Source of the DNA: Streptomyces sp. NBC_00483
Lineage (GTDB): Bacteria > Actinomycetota > Actinomycetes > Streptomycetales > Streptomycetaceae
Assembly (NCBI RefSeq): GCF_036013745.1
Contig: NZ_CP107880.1
Span: 6,758,001 to 6,822,000, forward strand
Reading direction: 5' to 3'
Length of the DNA: 64,000 bases
Every line of letters starts with the position of its first letter. Position 1 is the stretch's first letter. This document shows positions 15,473-24,506 of this stretch, piece by piece. The notes under the pieces were generated by a model that had not been told where the DNA came from, searched no databases, and saw only the letters and a program-made list of their open reading frames with translations. Position numbers and translations under genes: made by a program.

Positions 15473-17833
15473 ATGGACAGCGAAAGCGGCATGCAGGGCA
15501 CGCAGGGTGCGGGTGGCGGTGAGCGGCAGGCGTCCGCGCCCGTGCCGCGTCCCGCGCGGCCGCCCCGCTCGGCCGCCCCGCCGATGCCCCGGCAGGCGCC
15601 CCCGGCGGCCCGCGGCTCGGTGGCCGAGTGGCTCGCCGCGCGCCGTCCCAAGACCCAACCGGGTGTGTGGCGGTACGAGTACGAGCCCCGGCCCCCGGAG
15701 CGGGACACGTCGGCGATCGGGCGCAAGCTGCTGGTGTGGATGGCGCTGTCGTTCCTGGTCGGCGTCCTGTTGTGGAGTCTGTGGCGGCGCGGCACGCTGC
15801 CGTACCAGTGGGCCCCGCTGAAGATCTTCACGCCGGACGGTTGGTGGTGGCCGGGCACGACCTCGCCCCGGGACCAGAAGGCGTACGACGCACTCGTCGT
15901 CTACGAAGGCGTGGCTTTCGCTCTGCTCGTCTTCTTGGTGGGGCGTTTCGGGGCCTGGGCGGAGGGCATCCGGCACTTCGTCGTCCGCAGGCCCCAGCCG
16001 GCCCGCGCGATCGTGGCCTCGGTCGCCGCCGTGGGCGTGCTGGTCTTCGTGTGGCCGGACGCGCTCGGCCTCTCCTGGCGGCCGCTGCCGATCGCCGACC
16101 CGGTCCTCTCCCTCGTCGTCCTCGTCACCGGCGGCTACGGCTTCTTCCAGGTCCCGGTCCTCGCCTATCTCCTGTACGCGCTGATCACGGCGGCGGTGCT
16201 GTGGCCGTTCGCCCGGATCGGCGGCTGGCTCGACATCTGGTCCGCGCGCCGCAAGAAGGAAGCGCCGCCCCGTCCCGCCGCCCAACCCGCGCGCGCGGGT
16301 TGGGCGCAACTGCGCGAGGCGGGCCAGGGCCAGGCCGCCGACGTGCTCACCGCCGAGGTGGCGGGCGGCCGCATGAACGACGTGGACTGTGCGCGCGTCA
16401 CCCACGCCTGGCGGCACACCGCCGACCCGGCCGCCTTCACCAAGACCGTGCTCAAGCAGGGCGCGGGCGCCTGGGCGCACCCTTCGGGGCAGCGCGATCT
16501 GCCGGCCCGCGCGGCGGCGCACGACCTGCTCGTCGGCCAGGTGCGGATCGGCTCCTTCGCGAGCGACGAGCGCAATCCGTACGCGCTGCGGGGCGCGGGC
16601 GCGGCCCTCGACCCGAACCTGCTCGGAACCTCGCTCCTCGCCGTAGGACCGCCGGGCGCGGGCAAGACGGCGGGGGTCGTACGCCCCGTGGTCGAGTCCC
16701 TGGCGCTCCAGGCGCTCACCGGGCAGTGCGCCGTGCTCGCGGTCTGCGCGCAGGGCACCCCGCTCGGCCCCGACGACGCGTACGACGTGGTGGTCAGGCC
16801 GGGCGACCGGTCGTCGGTGCACGACCTCGACCTGTACGCGGACGCCACCGACGCGGACGAGGCCGCGGGCTTCCTCGCCGAGGGCCTGGTCGGTGACCTG
16901 GACACGGTCGACACCCGGCGCGCCTCCACTGCGCTCGCCCAGCTCCTCGGCCCCTACAGGGAGGCGCACGGCACGTTCCCCGCGGTGCCGGTGCTGCGCG
17001 AACTCCTGGAGGGCGATCCGGAGGCCTTCGCCGACCTCAAGGGGCGCCTGTTGGCGGACTCCGCGATGCGGCGCGAACTCGACGCCCGGCAACGGCAGTT
17101 CGGCACCGCCAGCGATCCGGGCCCGCTGCTCGCCGACCGCCTCGCCCTCCTGGACCGCCCGATCTTCTCCGGCTTCTTCGACCCGGCCGCCGCCCGCCCG
17201 TTCTCCGTACGGGCCCTCGCGCACCACCCGCTGCGGGTCCGCGTCGACCTGCCCGAGCAGGGCCACGAAGAGGCGTCCCGGCTGCTCGCCCGGCTGCTGC
17301 TCGCCCAGTTCACCTCCGTCGTACGAGGCCGGGGCGGGCGCTCCCACTTCGCCTGTCTGGTCCTCGACGACGCGGCGCGCACCGTCACCGCGGAGACGGT
17401 CCGCGGCATCCAGCGGCTGCGGTCCGCACACGCCGGAGTGGTGCTCGGCCTGCGCACCATCGGCGAGGTCGCCGAGCCCCTGCAGGGCCCGCTGTACGCG
17501 GCCGTCGGCTGCCGCATGGCGTTCTCCGGGGTCACCACATGGGACGGCCGACGCTTCGCCGAGGCCTGGGGCACGGAGTGGGTGGAGACCGAGGAGGTCG
17601 CGCAGCACGCGGTGTTCGCGCAGCAGCCGCTGACCCGCGCGCTGCACAAGGCACGCCAGATGGTGACCGGGAAGGCCGTCACCACGGACGCCGTCACCGT
17701 CCGCAAGGTGGAGCGCGAGCGCTGGTCGGCATCCGATCTGGCGCATGCGGTGCCGCCGGGGCACGCGGTGCTCTCGCTCACCACTGTGCGCGGTGAGCAC
17801 GCTCCGCCGCTGCTCGTGGACCTGCGGGGCTGA
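15473..17833 (+). CDS. membrane-anchored ATP/GTP-binding protein, TraG/VirD4-like
   Basis: A 786-residue protein. After a Pro/Arg-rich N-tail, four hydrophobic helices (about residues 84-103, 137-157, 178-196 and 210-250) are followed by a basic linker and a large cytoplasmic ATPase. Walker A is VGPPGAGKT near residue 393 and the Walker B-like strand is ACLVLDDAAR near residue 627. The late-placed P-loop behind N-terminal membrane helices is the layout of VirD4/TraG coupling proteins and FtsK-HerA ATPases, which pump DNA or protein across membranes. No relaxase, pilin or other conjugation gene is nearby, so it is not part of an obvious conjugative element. The actual substrate and role are unknown. 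Confidence 0.7.
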   Translation: MDSESGMQGTQGAGGGERQASAPVPRPARPPRSAAPPMPRQAPPAARGSVAEWLAARRPKTQPGVWRYEYEPRPPERDTSAIGRKLLVWMALSFLVGVLLWSLWRRGTLPYQWAPLKIFTPDGWWWPGTTSPRDQKAYDALVVYEGVAFALLVFLVGRFGAWAEGIRHFVVRRPQPARAIVASVAAVGVLVFVWPDALGLSWRPLPIADPVLSLVVLVTGGYGFFQVPVLAYLLYALITAAVLWPFARIGGWLDIWSARRKKEAPPRPAAQPARAGWAQLREAGQGQAADVLTAEVAGGRMNDVDCARVTHAWRHTADPAAFTKTVLKQGAGAWAHPSGQRDLPARAAAHDLLVGQVRIGSFASDERNPYALRGAGAALDPNLLGTSLLAVGPPGAGKTAGVVRPVVESLALQALTGQCAVLAVCAQGTPLGPDDAYDVVVRPGDRSSVHDLDLYADATDADEAAGFLAEGLVGDLDTVDTRRASTALAQLLGPYREAHGTFPAVPVLRELLEGDPEAFADLKGRLLADSAMRRELDARQRQFGTASDPGPLLADRLALLDRPIFSGFFDPAAARPFSVRALAHHPLRVRVDLPEQGHEEASRLLARLLLAQFTSVVRGRGGRSHFACLVLDDAARTVTAETVRGIQRLRSAHAGVVLGLRTIGEVAEPLQGPLYAAVGCRMAFSGVTTWDGRRFAEAWGTEWVETEEVAQHAVFAQQPLTRALHKARQMVTGKAVTTDAVTVRKVERERWSASDLAHAVPPGHAVLSLTTVRGEHAPPLLVDLRG

Positions 17834-18011
17834 AAAGCGTGTGAAAACGTCTGAAGGTTGACTGAGCTTTCAGGGGGCGGGGGCCCCAGCGGTACGTACG
17901 GTGAGGCAGAATCGACACTGGTCGTTCATACGCACCGGCCAAAAGCTTCACAGGATCCACGTGTACGCCCTGCCCCCGTGTACGCCCCCCGCTCACCCGA
18001 AGGCCTGGCCT

Positions 18012-19667
18012 ATGCCGCCCACGCTCGCTTCGCTCGTCCACCACTCGGCGCTCAAGCTCGGCGTGCGCGCGGGCGAGCAGCACCTGGACACGCCGGTCCG
18101 CTGGGCGCACGTGAGCGAGCTCGCCGATCCCGTCCCGTACATGGAGGGCGGCGAGCTCCTCCTGATGACCGCGCTCAAGCTGGACGCCGAGGACCCGGAG
18201 GAGATGAGCCGCTATGTGAAGCGGCTCGTCGAGGCGGGGGTCGTCGGACTCGGCTTCGCCGTCGGCGTCAACTACGACGACGTCCCCGAGGCACTGGTGA
18301 AGGCGGCGAAGGACGAGGGTCTTCCGCTGCTCGCGGTGCCGACGCGCACGCCGTTCATCGCCATCAGCAAGGCGGTCTCCGCCGCGATCGCCGCCGAGCA
18401 GTACAAGGCTGTCACCTCCGGGTTCGCCGCCCAGCGCGAACTCACCAAGCAGGCGCTGGGCAGCGGGCCCGAAGGGGTGCTCGCCGTGCTCGCCGCGCAG
18501 GTCGACGGGTGGGCCGCGCTGTACGACGCGTCGGGCGCCGTCGTCGCCACCGCCCCGGACTGGGCGGGCCGCCGCGCCGCCCGCCTGACCGGCGAGGTGG
18601 AGCGGCTGCGGGACCGGCCCGCGCCGGCCAGCGCGGTGGTGGAGAGCGGCTCCGACGACCGGGTCGAACTGCACTCCATCGGCACCGGACGGCGGCCCCG
18701 CGCGGCGCTCGCGGTGGGCACGGCGGCGGCCCTGGGGACGGCCGAACGGTACGCGCTGCACTCGGCGATCGCCCTGCTCACCCTCACCACCGAACGCTCC
18801 CGGGCGCTGTACGCGGCCGAGCAGCGGATCGGCTCGGCCGTCCTGCGGATGCTGCTCGCGGGGGAGCCCGACCACGCGCGGGCCGTCGCGGGCGACCTGT
18901 ACGGGGCGCTGCTCGACGCGCCGTTCCGGATGCTGATCGCGGACGCCGCGGCGCCGCCGAAGAACGGGACGGCGCGGCCGGTCGCGGCGCCGTCGAGCGG
19001 GACGGCGGCGTTGCTGGCGGAGGCGGTGACCGGGTCCCGGGAGCAGGGTGCGGGACCTGCGGGACCGCTCCCCGTCCTCGCCGACGTCGTGGAGTCCGCG
19101 GCGGCGCGCTCCGGCGAGGCGCTGCTCGTCGTCCCCGACGGCGAGCGCCTCGTGCTGCTCGCCGTCGACGGCGGGGCGGCGGCGGAGGCCTGCCTCCAGT
19201 ACGCGGAGGCCCTGGAGTCGACGCGCGGGGAGAACTCGTCCGAGGACGAACTGGTCATCGGCTTCTCGGCGCCGGCCGGGCCGATCGCGGCGGTGTCCGC
19301 GTACAAGCAGGCCGAACAGGCGCTCTCCGTCGCCCGCAGACGCGGCCGGATCCTCGTCGAGCACGAGGATGTCGCGACGGGCTCGGTGTTGCCGTTGCTG
19401 GGTGACGACGCGGTCAGGGCGTTCGCGGACGGCCTCCTGCGGGCGCTCCGCGACCACGATGCGACGGGCCGGGGCGACCTGGTGGCCTCGCTCAGGGCGT
19501 GGCTCTCCCGCCACGGCCAGTGGGACGCGGCGGCGGCTGACTTGGGCGTCCACCGCCACACGCTCCGCTACCGGATGCGTCGGGTCGAGGAGATCCTGGG
19601 CCGCTCCCTGGACGACCCGGACGTCCGCATGGAGCTGTGGCTGGCGCTGAAGGCGACCAGTATTTAA
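18012..19667 (+). CDS. PucR-family transcriptional regulator
   Basis: A 551-residue regulator. Residues 1-125 form the PucR N-terminal domain (TLASLVHHSALKLGV, VRWAHVSELADPVPYMEGGELLLMTAL is spread over residues 3-45), the centre is a sensor/GGDEF-like region, and the last ~60 residues are the HTH_30 helix-turn-helix (AAADLGVHRHTLRYRMRRVE). PucR-type proteins usually activate nitrogen or amine catabolism genes in response to a pathway intermediate. Lying between gabT and the second aldehyde dehydrogenase, it is the best local candidate to control GABA/polyamine use (inference). ATG at 18012 starts the domain; upstream in-frame codons include a GTG at 17961. Confidence 0.82.
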   Translation: MPPTLASLVHHSALKLGVRAGEQHLDTPVRWAHVSELADPVPYMEGGELLLMTALKLDAEDPEEMSRYVKRLVEAGVVGLGFAVGVNYDDVPEALVKAAKDEGLPLLAVPTRTPFIAISKAVSAAIAAEQYKAVTSGFAAQRELTKQALGSGPEGVLAVLAAQVDGWAALYDASGAVVATAPDWAGRRAARLTGEVERLRDRPAPASAVVESGSDDRVELHSIGTGRRPRAALAVGTAAALGTAERYALHSAIALLTLTTERSRALYAAEQRIGSAVLRMLLAGEPDHARAVAGDLYGALLDAPFRMLIADAAAPPKNGTARPVAAPSSGTAALLAEAVTGSREQGAGPAGPLPVLADVVESAAARSGEALLVVPDGERLVLLAVDGGAAAEACLQYAEALESTRGENSSEDELVIGFSAPAGPIAAVSAYKQAEQALSVARRRGRILVEHEDVATGSVLPLLGDDAVRAFADGLLRALRDHDATGRGDLVASLRAWLSRHGQWDAAAADLGVHRHTLRYRMRRVEEILGRSLDDPDVRMELWLALKATSI

Positions 19668-19776
19668 GCCCCGCTCTGGTTACGAGAGCCCGCGGGGTGC
19701 GGGGCGGAGCCCCGATCTTTCAGCCCCGCTCTGGTTACGAGAGCCCGCGGGGGCCGGGGCGGAGCCCCGAGGCCGG
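19667..19776 (+). repeat. two tandem copies of a 55-bp GC-rich repeat
   Basis: Copies begin at 19667 and 19722 and share a long identical run starting AGCCCCGCTCTGGTTACGAG. Each ends in the palindromic GGGGCGGAGCCCC module that recurs in other gene-free stretches of this window. It may also serve as a terminator after the PucR gene, whose stop it overlaps. Confidence 0.75.
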
Positions 19777-19912
19777 AACCACGTTGCCGTGCGCCAATTC
19801 GGCGAACTGTCACCCACGACTACGCCGCATTGTCCAAACGGCAACCCCACACACCCGCCCTACCGTGGTCACCGCACCCCCCAAACCCACGGAGAGGCCG
19901 GTACACGCACCC

Positions 19913-21355
19913 ATGACCACCCACGCCTTCTGGCTCGCCGGCCGCCAGGCCACCGGTGACACGACGTTCGACGTCCACAACTCCTACGACGGCCGCCTCG
20001 TCGGCACCGTCGCCGAGCCCACCGAGGCCCAGGTGGAGGAGGCCGTCGCCGCCGCCCACGCCGTGGTCGACGAGTTCGCCGCGACCCCCGCCCACGTACG
20101 GGCCAAGGCCCTGAACCACGTGGCCGACCGCCTGATCGAGCGCACCGAGGAGATCGCCCAGCTGATCTCCGCCGAGAACGGCAAGCCGATCAAGTGGGCC
20201 CGCGGCGAGGTCGGCCGCGCCGTCTCCGTGTTCCGCTTCTCCGCCGAGGAGGCCCGCCGCTGGAACAGCGGTGAGGCCCAGCGCCTCGACACCGACGCGG
20301 GCGGCACGGGCCGCATGGCGATCACCCGCCGCGTCCCGAAGGGCGTCGTCCTCGGCATCGCCCCGTTCAACTTCCCGCTGAACCTGAGCGCCCACAAGGT
20401 CGCCCCGGCCATCGCGGTGGGCGCGCCCATCATCCTCAAGCCGGCCCCGGCCACCCCGATCTCCTCGCTGATCCTCGGCGAGCTGCTCGCGGAGACGGAC
20501 CTCCCGGCCGGTTCCTGGTCGGTGCTCACGGTCCCCAACGACCGCATGCCCGCCCTGGTCCAGGACGAGCGCCTCCCGGTCATCTCCTTCACCGGCTCGG
20601 GCCCCGTCGGCTACGCGATCATGGACAGCGTCCCGCGCAAGCACTGCACCCTGGAGCTCGGCGGCAACGGCGCGGCCGTCGTTCTCGCCGACTACGCCTC
20701 CGAGGCCGACCTGGACTGGGCGGCGAGCCGTATCGCCACCTTCTCCAACTACCAGGGCGGCCAGTCCTGCATCTCGGTGCAGCGCGTCATCGCCGACGCC
20801 AGCGTCTACGACCGGCTCCTGCCGAAGATCGTCGCCGCCGTCGAGGCGCAGGTCACCGGCGACCCGGCCGACGACGCCACCGACGTGGGCCCGCTGGTCA
20901 GCGAGGACGCCGCGAAGCGCGTCGAGTCGTGGGTGACCGAGGCCGTCGACGCCGGCGCCTCCCTCCTCGCCGGCGGCAAGCGCGACGGCGCGACCTACGC
21001 GCCCACCGTCCTCGCCGATGTCCCCGCCGACGTCACGATCTCCTGCGAGGAGGTCTTCGGTCCGGTCCTCACGGTGAAGAAGGTGGACGGCGAGGCCGAG
21101 GCATTCGCCGCCGTCAACGACTCCAAGTACGGCCTCCAGGCTGGTGTGTTCACGCACGACCTCCAGACCGCGTTCCGCGCCCACCGCGCGCTCGAGGTCG
21201 GCGGCGTGGTCATCGGCGACGCCCCGTCCTACCGCGCCGACCAGATGCCGTACGGCGGCGCCAAGCAGTCCGGCGTGGGCCGCGAGGGCGTCAAGTTCGC
21301 CATGGACGACTACACGTACGAGCGCGTCCTCGTCCTGACGGGCCTCGCGCTGTAG
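19913..21355 (+). CDS. aldehyde dehydrogenase, possible succinate-semialdehyde dehydrogenase
   Basis: A 480-residue aldehyde dehydrogenase, distinct from the first one. Key parts: GIAPFNFPLNLSAHKVAPA, LKPAPATPISS, FTGSGPVGY, general base Glu248 in LELGGNGA, and nucleophile Cys286 in GGQSCISV. The catalytic pair is intact. Substrate is not fixed by sequence; next to the PucR gene and near gabT, oxidation of succinate semialdehyde to succinate would complete the GABA route (inference). Other aldehydes are possible: the region around the active site also resembles glyceraldehyde/lactaldehyde-type dehydrogenases. Confidence 0.82.
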   Translation: MTTHAFWLAGRQATGDTTFDVHNSYDGRLVGTVAEPTEAQVEEAVAAAHAVVDEFAATPAHVRAKALNHVADRLIERTEEIAQLISAENGKPIKWARGEVGRAVSVFRFSAEEARRWNSGEAQRLDTDAGGTGRMAITRRVPKGVVLGIAPFNFPLNLSAHKVAPAIAVGAPIILKPAPATPISSLILGELLAETDLPAGSWSVLTVPNDRMPALVQDERLPVISFTGSGPVGYAIMDSVPRKHCTLELGGNGAAVVLADYASEADLDWAASRIATFSNYQGGQSCISVQRVIADASVYDRLLPKIVAAVEAQVTGDPADDATDVGPLVSEDAAKRVESWVTEAVDAGASLLAGGKRDGATYAPTVLADVPADVTISCEEVFGPVLTVKKVDGEAEAFAAVNDSKYGLQAGVFTHDLQTAFRAHRALEVGGVVIGDAPSYRADQMPYGGAKQSGVGREGVKFAMDDYTYERVLVLTGLAL

Positions 21356-21384
21356 TCACTCCGAGAGGAGAACACCGAAAACCC

Positions 21385-21452
21385 CCGGCGCGCGCCTGGT
21401 CCGCGCGCCGGACCACGACGGCCGGAGCCCACTGTGCGGGGGCTCCGGCCGT
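21385..21452 (+). terminator. two consecutive hairpins after the aldehyde dehydrogenase
   Basis: First hairpin: 10-bp perfect arms CCGGCGCGCG (21385-21394) and its complement (21402-21411). Second: 13-bp perfect arms ACGGCCGGAGCCC (21418-21430) and its complement (21440-21452) with a 9-base loop, followed by CGGCCTTT. The pair should insulate the dehydrogenase from the cellulase gene. Confidence 0.65.
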
Positions 21453-21496
21453 CGGCCTTTCGCCCGAAGGCAACTTCCCCGCGCGCGGCGGCCACT

Positions 21497-21539
21497 TGAG
21501 GGACGTAGTCCAACGCCCCCAACGGAAGGACGTCCCTCA
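21497..21539 (+). promoter_or_regulatory. inverted repeat enclosing the ribosome-binding site of the GH12 gene
   Basis: Arms TGAGGGACGT (21497-21506) and ACGTCCCTCA (21530-21539) are perfectly complementary. The right arm ends on the A of the ATG and the loop contains GGAAGG (21524-21529), the likely Shine-Dalgarno sequence. As RNA it could limit translation; as DNA it could be an operator. Confidence 0.45.
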
Positions 21540-22357
21540 TGGCCGCCAGCCGGCATCGCCGCCCCCGCCTCTCCCGACGCCTGAAGCTCGCCGCGGCAGC
21601 GGCCACCGCACTCGCGACCGGCGCCACCGTCAGCGTCGCCATGGCCGACGAGTCGGCGAAACTCTGCGACGCCTACGCCACCGTGGCGATGGGCAAGTAC
21701 TACGTCAACAACAACCTGTGGGGTCAGGACAAGGCCACCGGGTCGCAGTGCATGTGGTCCAACTCCCAGTCGGGCGACACCATTTCGTGGGCCACCGAGT
21801 ACGACTGGGCCAACAACTCGGCCGGACACGACTACGACGTGAAGTCCTACGTCTCCAGCGTCCTGGGCTGGCACTGGGGCTGGAAGGTCGACAAGTCGGC
21901 CACGGGCCTCCCCACCCGCGTCGGTGACAAGAAGGACATCAGGTCGACGTGGAAGTTCGGGCTCAACGCCGACCCGGGCACCATGAACGTCGCCTACGAC
22001 CTGTGGTTCCACGCCAAGGACAACGCCGACTGGCAGGACGGCCCGACCGACGAGGTCATGATCTGGCTCAACCGCCAGGGCGGCGCGGGCCCCCTCGGCA
22101 CCAAGGAGGCCACCGTCAGCCTCGGCGGCGCCACCTGGGACCTCTACAAGGGCAACGTCGGCTGGAACGTCTACTCGTTCGTCCGCACCGCCAACACCAC
22201 CTCCGCGACCCTCGACCTCGACGACTTCAACCAGGCGCTCGTGGCGCGCGGGCTGATGAGCGGCGACAAGTACCTCTCCGGCATCGAGGCCGGCACCGAG
22301 GTCTTCAAGGGGAAGGGGAAGCTCAGTACGGAGGCGTACTCCGTGAACGTGGGCTGA
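21539..22357 (+). CDS. secreted GH12 endoglucanase
   Basis: A 272-residue protein of glycoside hydrolase family 12 (beta-jelly roll), which cleaves beta-1,4-glucans. Residues 1-36 form a signal peptide with a likely AMA-DES cleavage. The mature enzyme has YYVNNNLWG, the nucleophile Glu172 in DEVMIWLNRQ and the acid/base Glu254 in SGIEAGTEVFKG, all expected for GH12. Two cysteines (Cys43, Cys71) could form the family's N-terminal disulphide. No cellulose-binding module is attached. Its start codon sits in an inverted repeat. Confidence 0.9.
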   Translation: MAASRHRRPRLSRRLKLAAAAATALATGATVSVAMADESAKLCDAYATVAMGKYYVNNNLWGQDKATGSQCMWSNSQSGDTISWATEYDWANNSAGHDYDVKSYVSSVLGWHWGWKVDKSATGLPTRVGDKKDIRSTWKFGLNADPGTMNVAYDLWFHAKDNADWQDGPTDEVMIWLNRQGGAGPLGTKEATVSLGGATWDLYKGNVGWNVYSFVRTANTTSATLDLDDFNQALVARGLMSGDKYLSGIEAGTEVFKGKGKLSTEAYSVNVG

Positions 22358-22477
22358 TCGGCGGACGGGATGTGCGCAGGGGCTGGTCGACATGCCCGTT
22401 ATCGGGTACATACGATCGAGTAGCACCGACCGGTAACCAGCCGGGCCGGTGACCCGACGCGCGGCGAGGTGAACCTC

Positions 22478-24430
22478 ATGTCCGCAACACCCCCAGCACC
22501 CGAGCACCGGGCGAAGGTCTCCGAAAAGGAGGCACGCCAGGTTGCCGAGGCGGCCCGCGAACAGGACTGGCGCAAACCCAGCTTCGCCAAGGAGCTGTTC
22601 CTCGGCCGGTTCCGGCTCGACCTCATCCACCCGCACCCGCTGCCCGCCGACGAGGACGCGCAGCGCGGCGAGGAATTCCTCGCCAAGCTGCGCGACTTCT
22701 GCGAGACGAAGATCGACTCGGCCCGCATCGAGCGCGAGGCGCAGATCCCCGACGAGACGATCAACGGGCTCAAGGAGCTCGGCGCGCTCGGCATGAAGAT
22801 CGACACGAAGTACGGCGGTCTCGGGCTCACGCAGGTCTACTACAACAAGTCGCTCGCCCTGGTCGGTTCGGCCTCGCCCGCCATCGGCGCGCTGCTCTCC
22901 GCGCACCAGTCCATCGGCGTGCCCCAGCCCTTGAAGCAGTTCGGCACGCAGGAGCAGAAGGACGCCTTCCTGCCGCGCTGCGCCCGCACCGACATCTCGG
23001 CGTTCCTGCTCACCGAGCCCGACGTCGGCTCCGACCCGGCCCGGCTCGCCACCACCGCCGTCCCCGACGGCGACGGTACGTACGTCCTCGACGGTGTGAA
23101 GCTGTGGACGACGAACGGAGTCGTCGCCGACCTGCTTGTCGTCATGGCCCGCGTACCGAAGTCGGAGGGCCACAAGGGCGGCATCACCGCGTTCGTCGTC
23201 GAGGCGGGGTCCGAGGGCGTCACCGTCGAGAACCGCAACGCCTTCATGGGCCTGCGCGGCCTGGAGAACGGCGTCACCCGCTTCCACCAGGTCCGCGTCC
23301 CCGCGGCGAACCGGATCGGCCCCGAGGGCGCGGGCCTCAAGATCGCGCTCACCACCCTCAACACCGGCCGCCTCTCGCTGCCCGCGATGTGCGTCGGCGC
23401 GGGCAAGTGGTGCCTCAAGATCGCCCGCGAGTGGTCGGCGGAGCGCGAACAGTGGGGCAGGCCGGTCGCGTTCCACGAGGCCGTCGGCTCGAAGATCTCC
23501 TTCATCGCGGCGACGACCTTCGCCCTGGAAGCCGTCCTCGACCTCTCCTCGCAGATGGCGGACGAGGACCGCAACGACATCCGTATCGAGGCCGCCCTCG
23601 CCAAGCTCTACGGCTCCGAGATGTCCTGCCTGATGGCAGACGAGCTCGTCCAGATCCGCGGCGGCCGCGGCTTCGAGACGGCCGAATCCCTCGCGGCCCG
23701 CGGCGAACGCGCCGTCCCCGCCGAGCAGGTCCTGCGCGATCTGCGCATCAACCGCATCTTCGAGGGCTCGACCGAGATCATGCACCTGCTGATCGCGCGC
23801 GAGGCCGTGGACGCCCACCTGTCGGTCGCCGGCGACCTCATCGACCCCGAGAAGTCCCTCTCGGACAAGGCGAAGGCGGGAGCAAAAGCAGGCGGCTTCT
23901 ATGCCCGCTGGCTCCCGAAACTGGTCGCGGGCCCGGGTCAACTCCCGCGTACGTACGCTGAGTTCCACCCCTCCGGGCACCCCGACCTCTCCACCCACCT
24001 CCGCTTCGTGGAACGCTCCGCCCGCAAACTCGCCCGCTCCACCTTCTACGCCATGTCCCGCTGGCAGGGCCGCATGGAGACGAAGCAGGGCTTCCTCGGC
24101 CGGATCGTCGACATCGGCGCCGAACTCTTCGCCATGAGCGCGGCCTGCGTACGCGCCGAACTCCTGCGCACCACCGAGGCGTACGGACGCGAGGCCTACC
24201 AGCTCGCCGACGCCTTCTGCCGCCAGTCCCGCATCCGCGTCGACGAACTCTTCGACCGGCTGTGGACCAACACCGACGACCTCGACCACAAGGTCGTCAA
24301 GGGCGTCATAGGAGGTACGTACACGTGGCTGGAGCAGGGCGTCGTCGACCTCAGCGGCGACGGCCCCTGGATCGCCGACGCGACACTCGGCCCGAGCAAG
24401 CGGAAGAACGTGCACCGGCCGATCCGCTGA
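22478..24430 (+). CDS. acyl-CoA dehydrogenase, long form
   Basis: A 650-residue flavoprotein. The first ~400 residues are the acyl-CoA dehydrogenase core: FLLTEPDVGSDP (FAD contact), LWTTNG, and the catalytic-base region RIFEGSTEIMHLL. About 200 further residues form a helical C-terminal extension (KLARSTFYAMSRWQGRM, LADAFCRQSRIRVDELF), as in very-long-chain/ACAD9-type enzymes that bind membranes or partners. It should introduce the first double bond into fatty acyl-CoAs. ATG at 22478 is preferred over the GTG at 22469 because GAGGTGA lies 6 bases before it. Confidence 0.88.
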   Translation: MSATPPAPEHRAKVSEKEARQVAEAAREQDWRKPSFAKELFLGRFRLDLIHPHPLPADEDAQRGEEFLAKLRDFCETKIDSARIEREAQIPDETINGLKELGALGMKIDTKYGGLGLTQVYYNKSLALVGSASPAIGALLSAHQSIGVPQPLKQFGTQEQKDAFLPRCARTDISAFLLTEPDVGSDPARLATTAVPDGDGTYVLDGVKLWTTNGVVADLLVVMARVPKSEGHKGGITAFVVEAGSEGVTVENRNAFMGLRGLENGVTRFHQVRVPAANRIGPEGAGLKIALTTLNTGRLSLPAMCVGAGKWCLKIAREWSAEREQWGRPVAFHEAVGSKISFIAATTFALEAVLDLSSQMADEDRNDIRIEAALAKLYGSEMSCLMADELVQIRGGRGFETAESLAARGERAVPAEQVLRDLRINRIFEGSTEIMHLLIAREAVDAHLSVAGDLIDPEKSLSDKAKAGAKAGGFYARWLPKLVAGPGQLPRTYAEFHPSGHPDLSTHLRFVERSARKLARSTFYAMSRWQGRMETKQGFLGRIVDIGAELFAMSAACVRAELLRTTEAYGREAYQLADAFCRQSRIRVDELFDRLWTNTDDLDHKVVKGVIGGTYTWLEQGVVDLSGDGPWIADATLGPSKRKNVHRPIR

Positions 24431-24506
24431 GGCTCCACGCCTGATCCTTTACGTCCTTCTGCCATCCCGTGTCGGACGCACAGGGAGTTCACGCAAGAAT
24501 GGGGGG

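Noticed and set aside
15473..17833. Integrative conjugative element
   Set aside because: A TraG-like ATPase alone; no integrase, relaxase, replication or att sites were seen.
21356..24415. A 1019-codon minus-strand frame opposite the endoglucanase and acyl-CoA dehydrogenase
   Set aside because: No domain signature; both plus-strand products have complete catalytic motifs.
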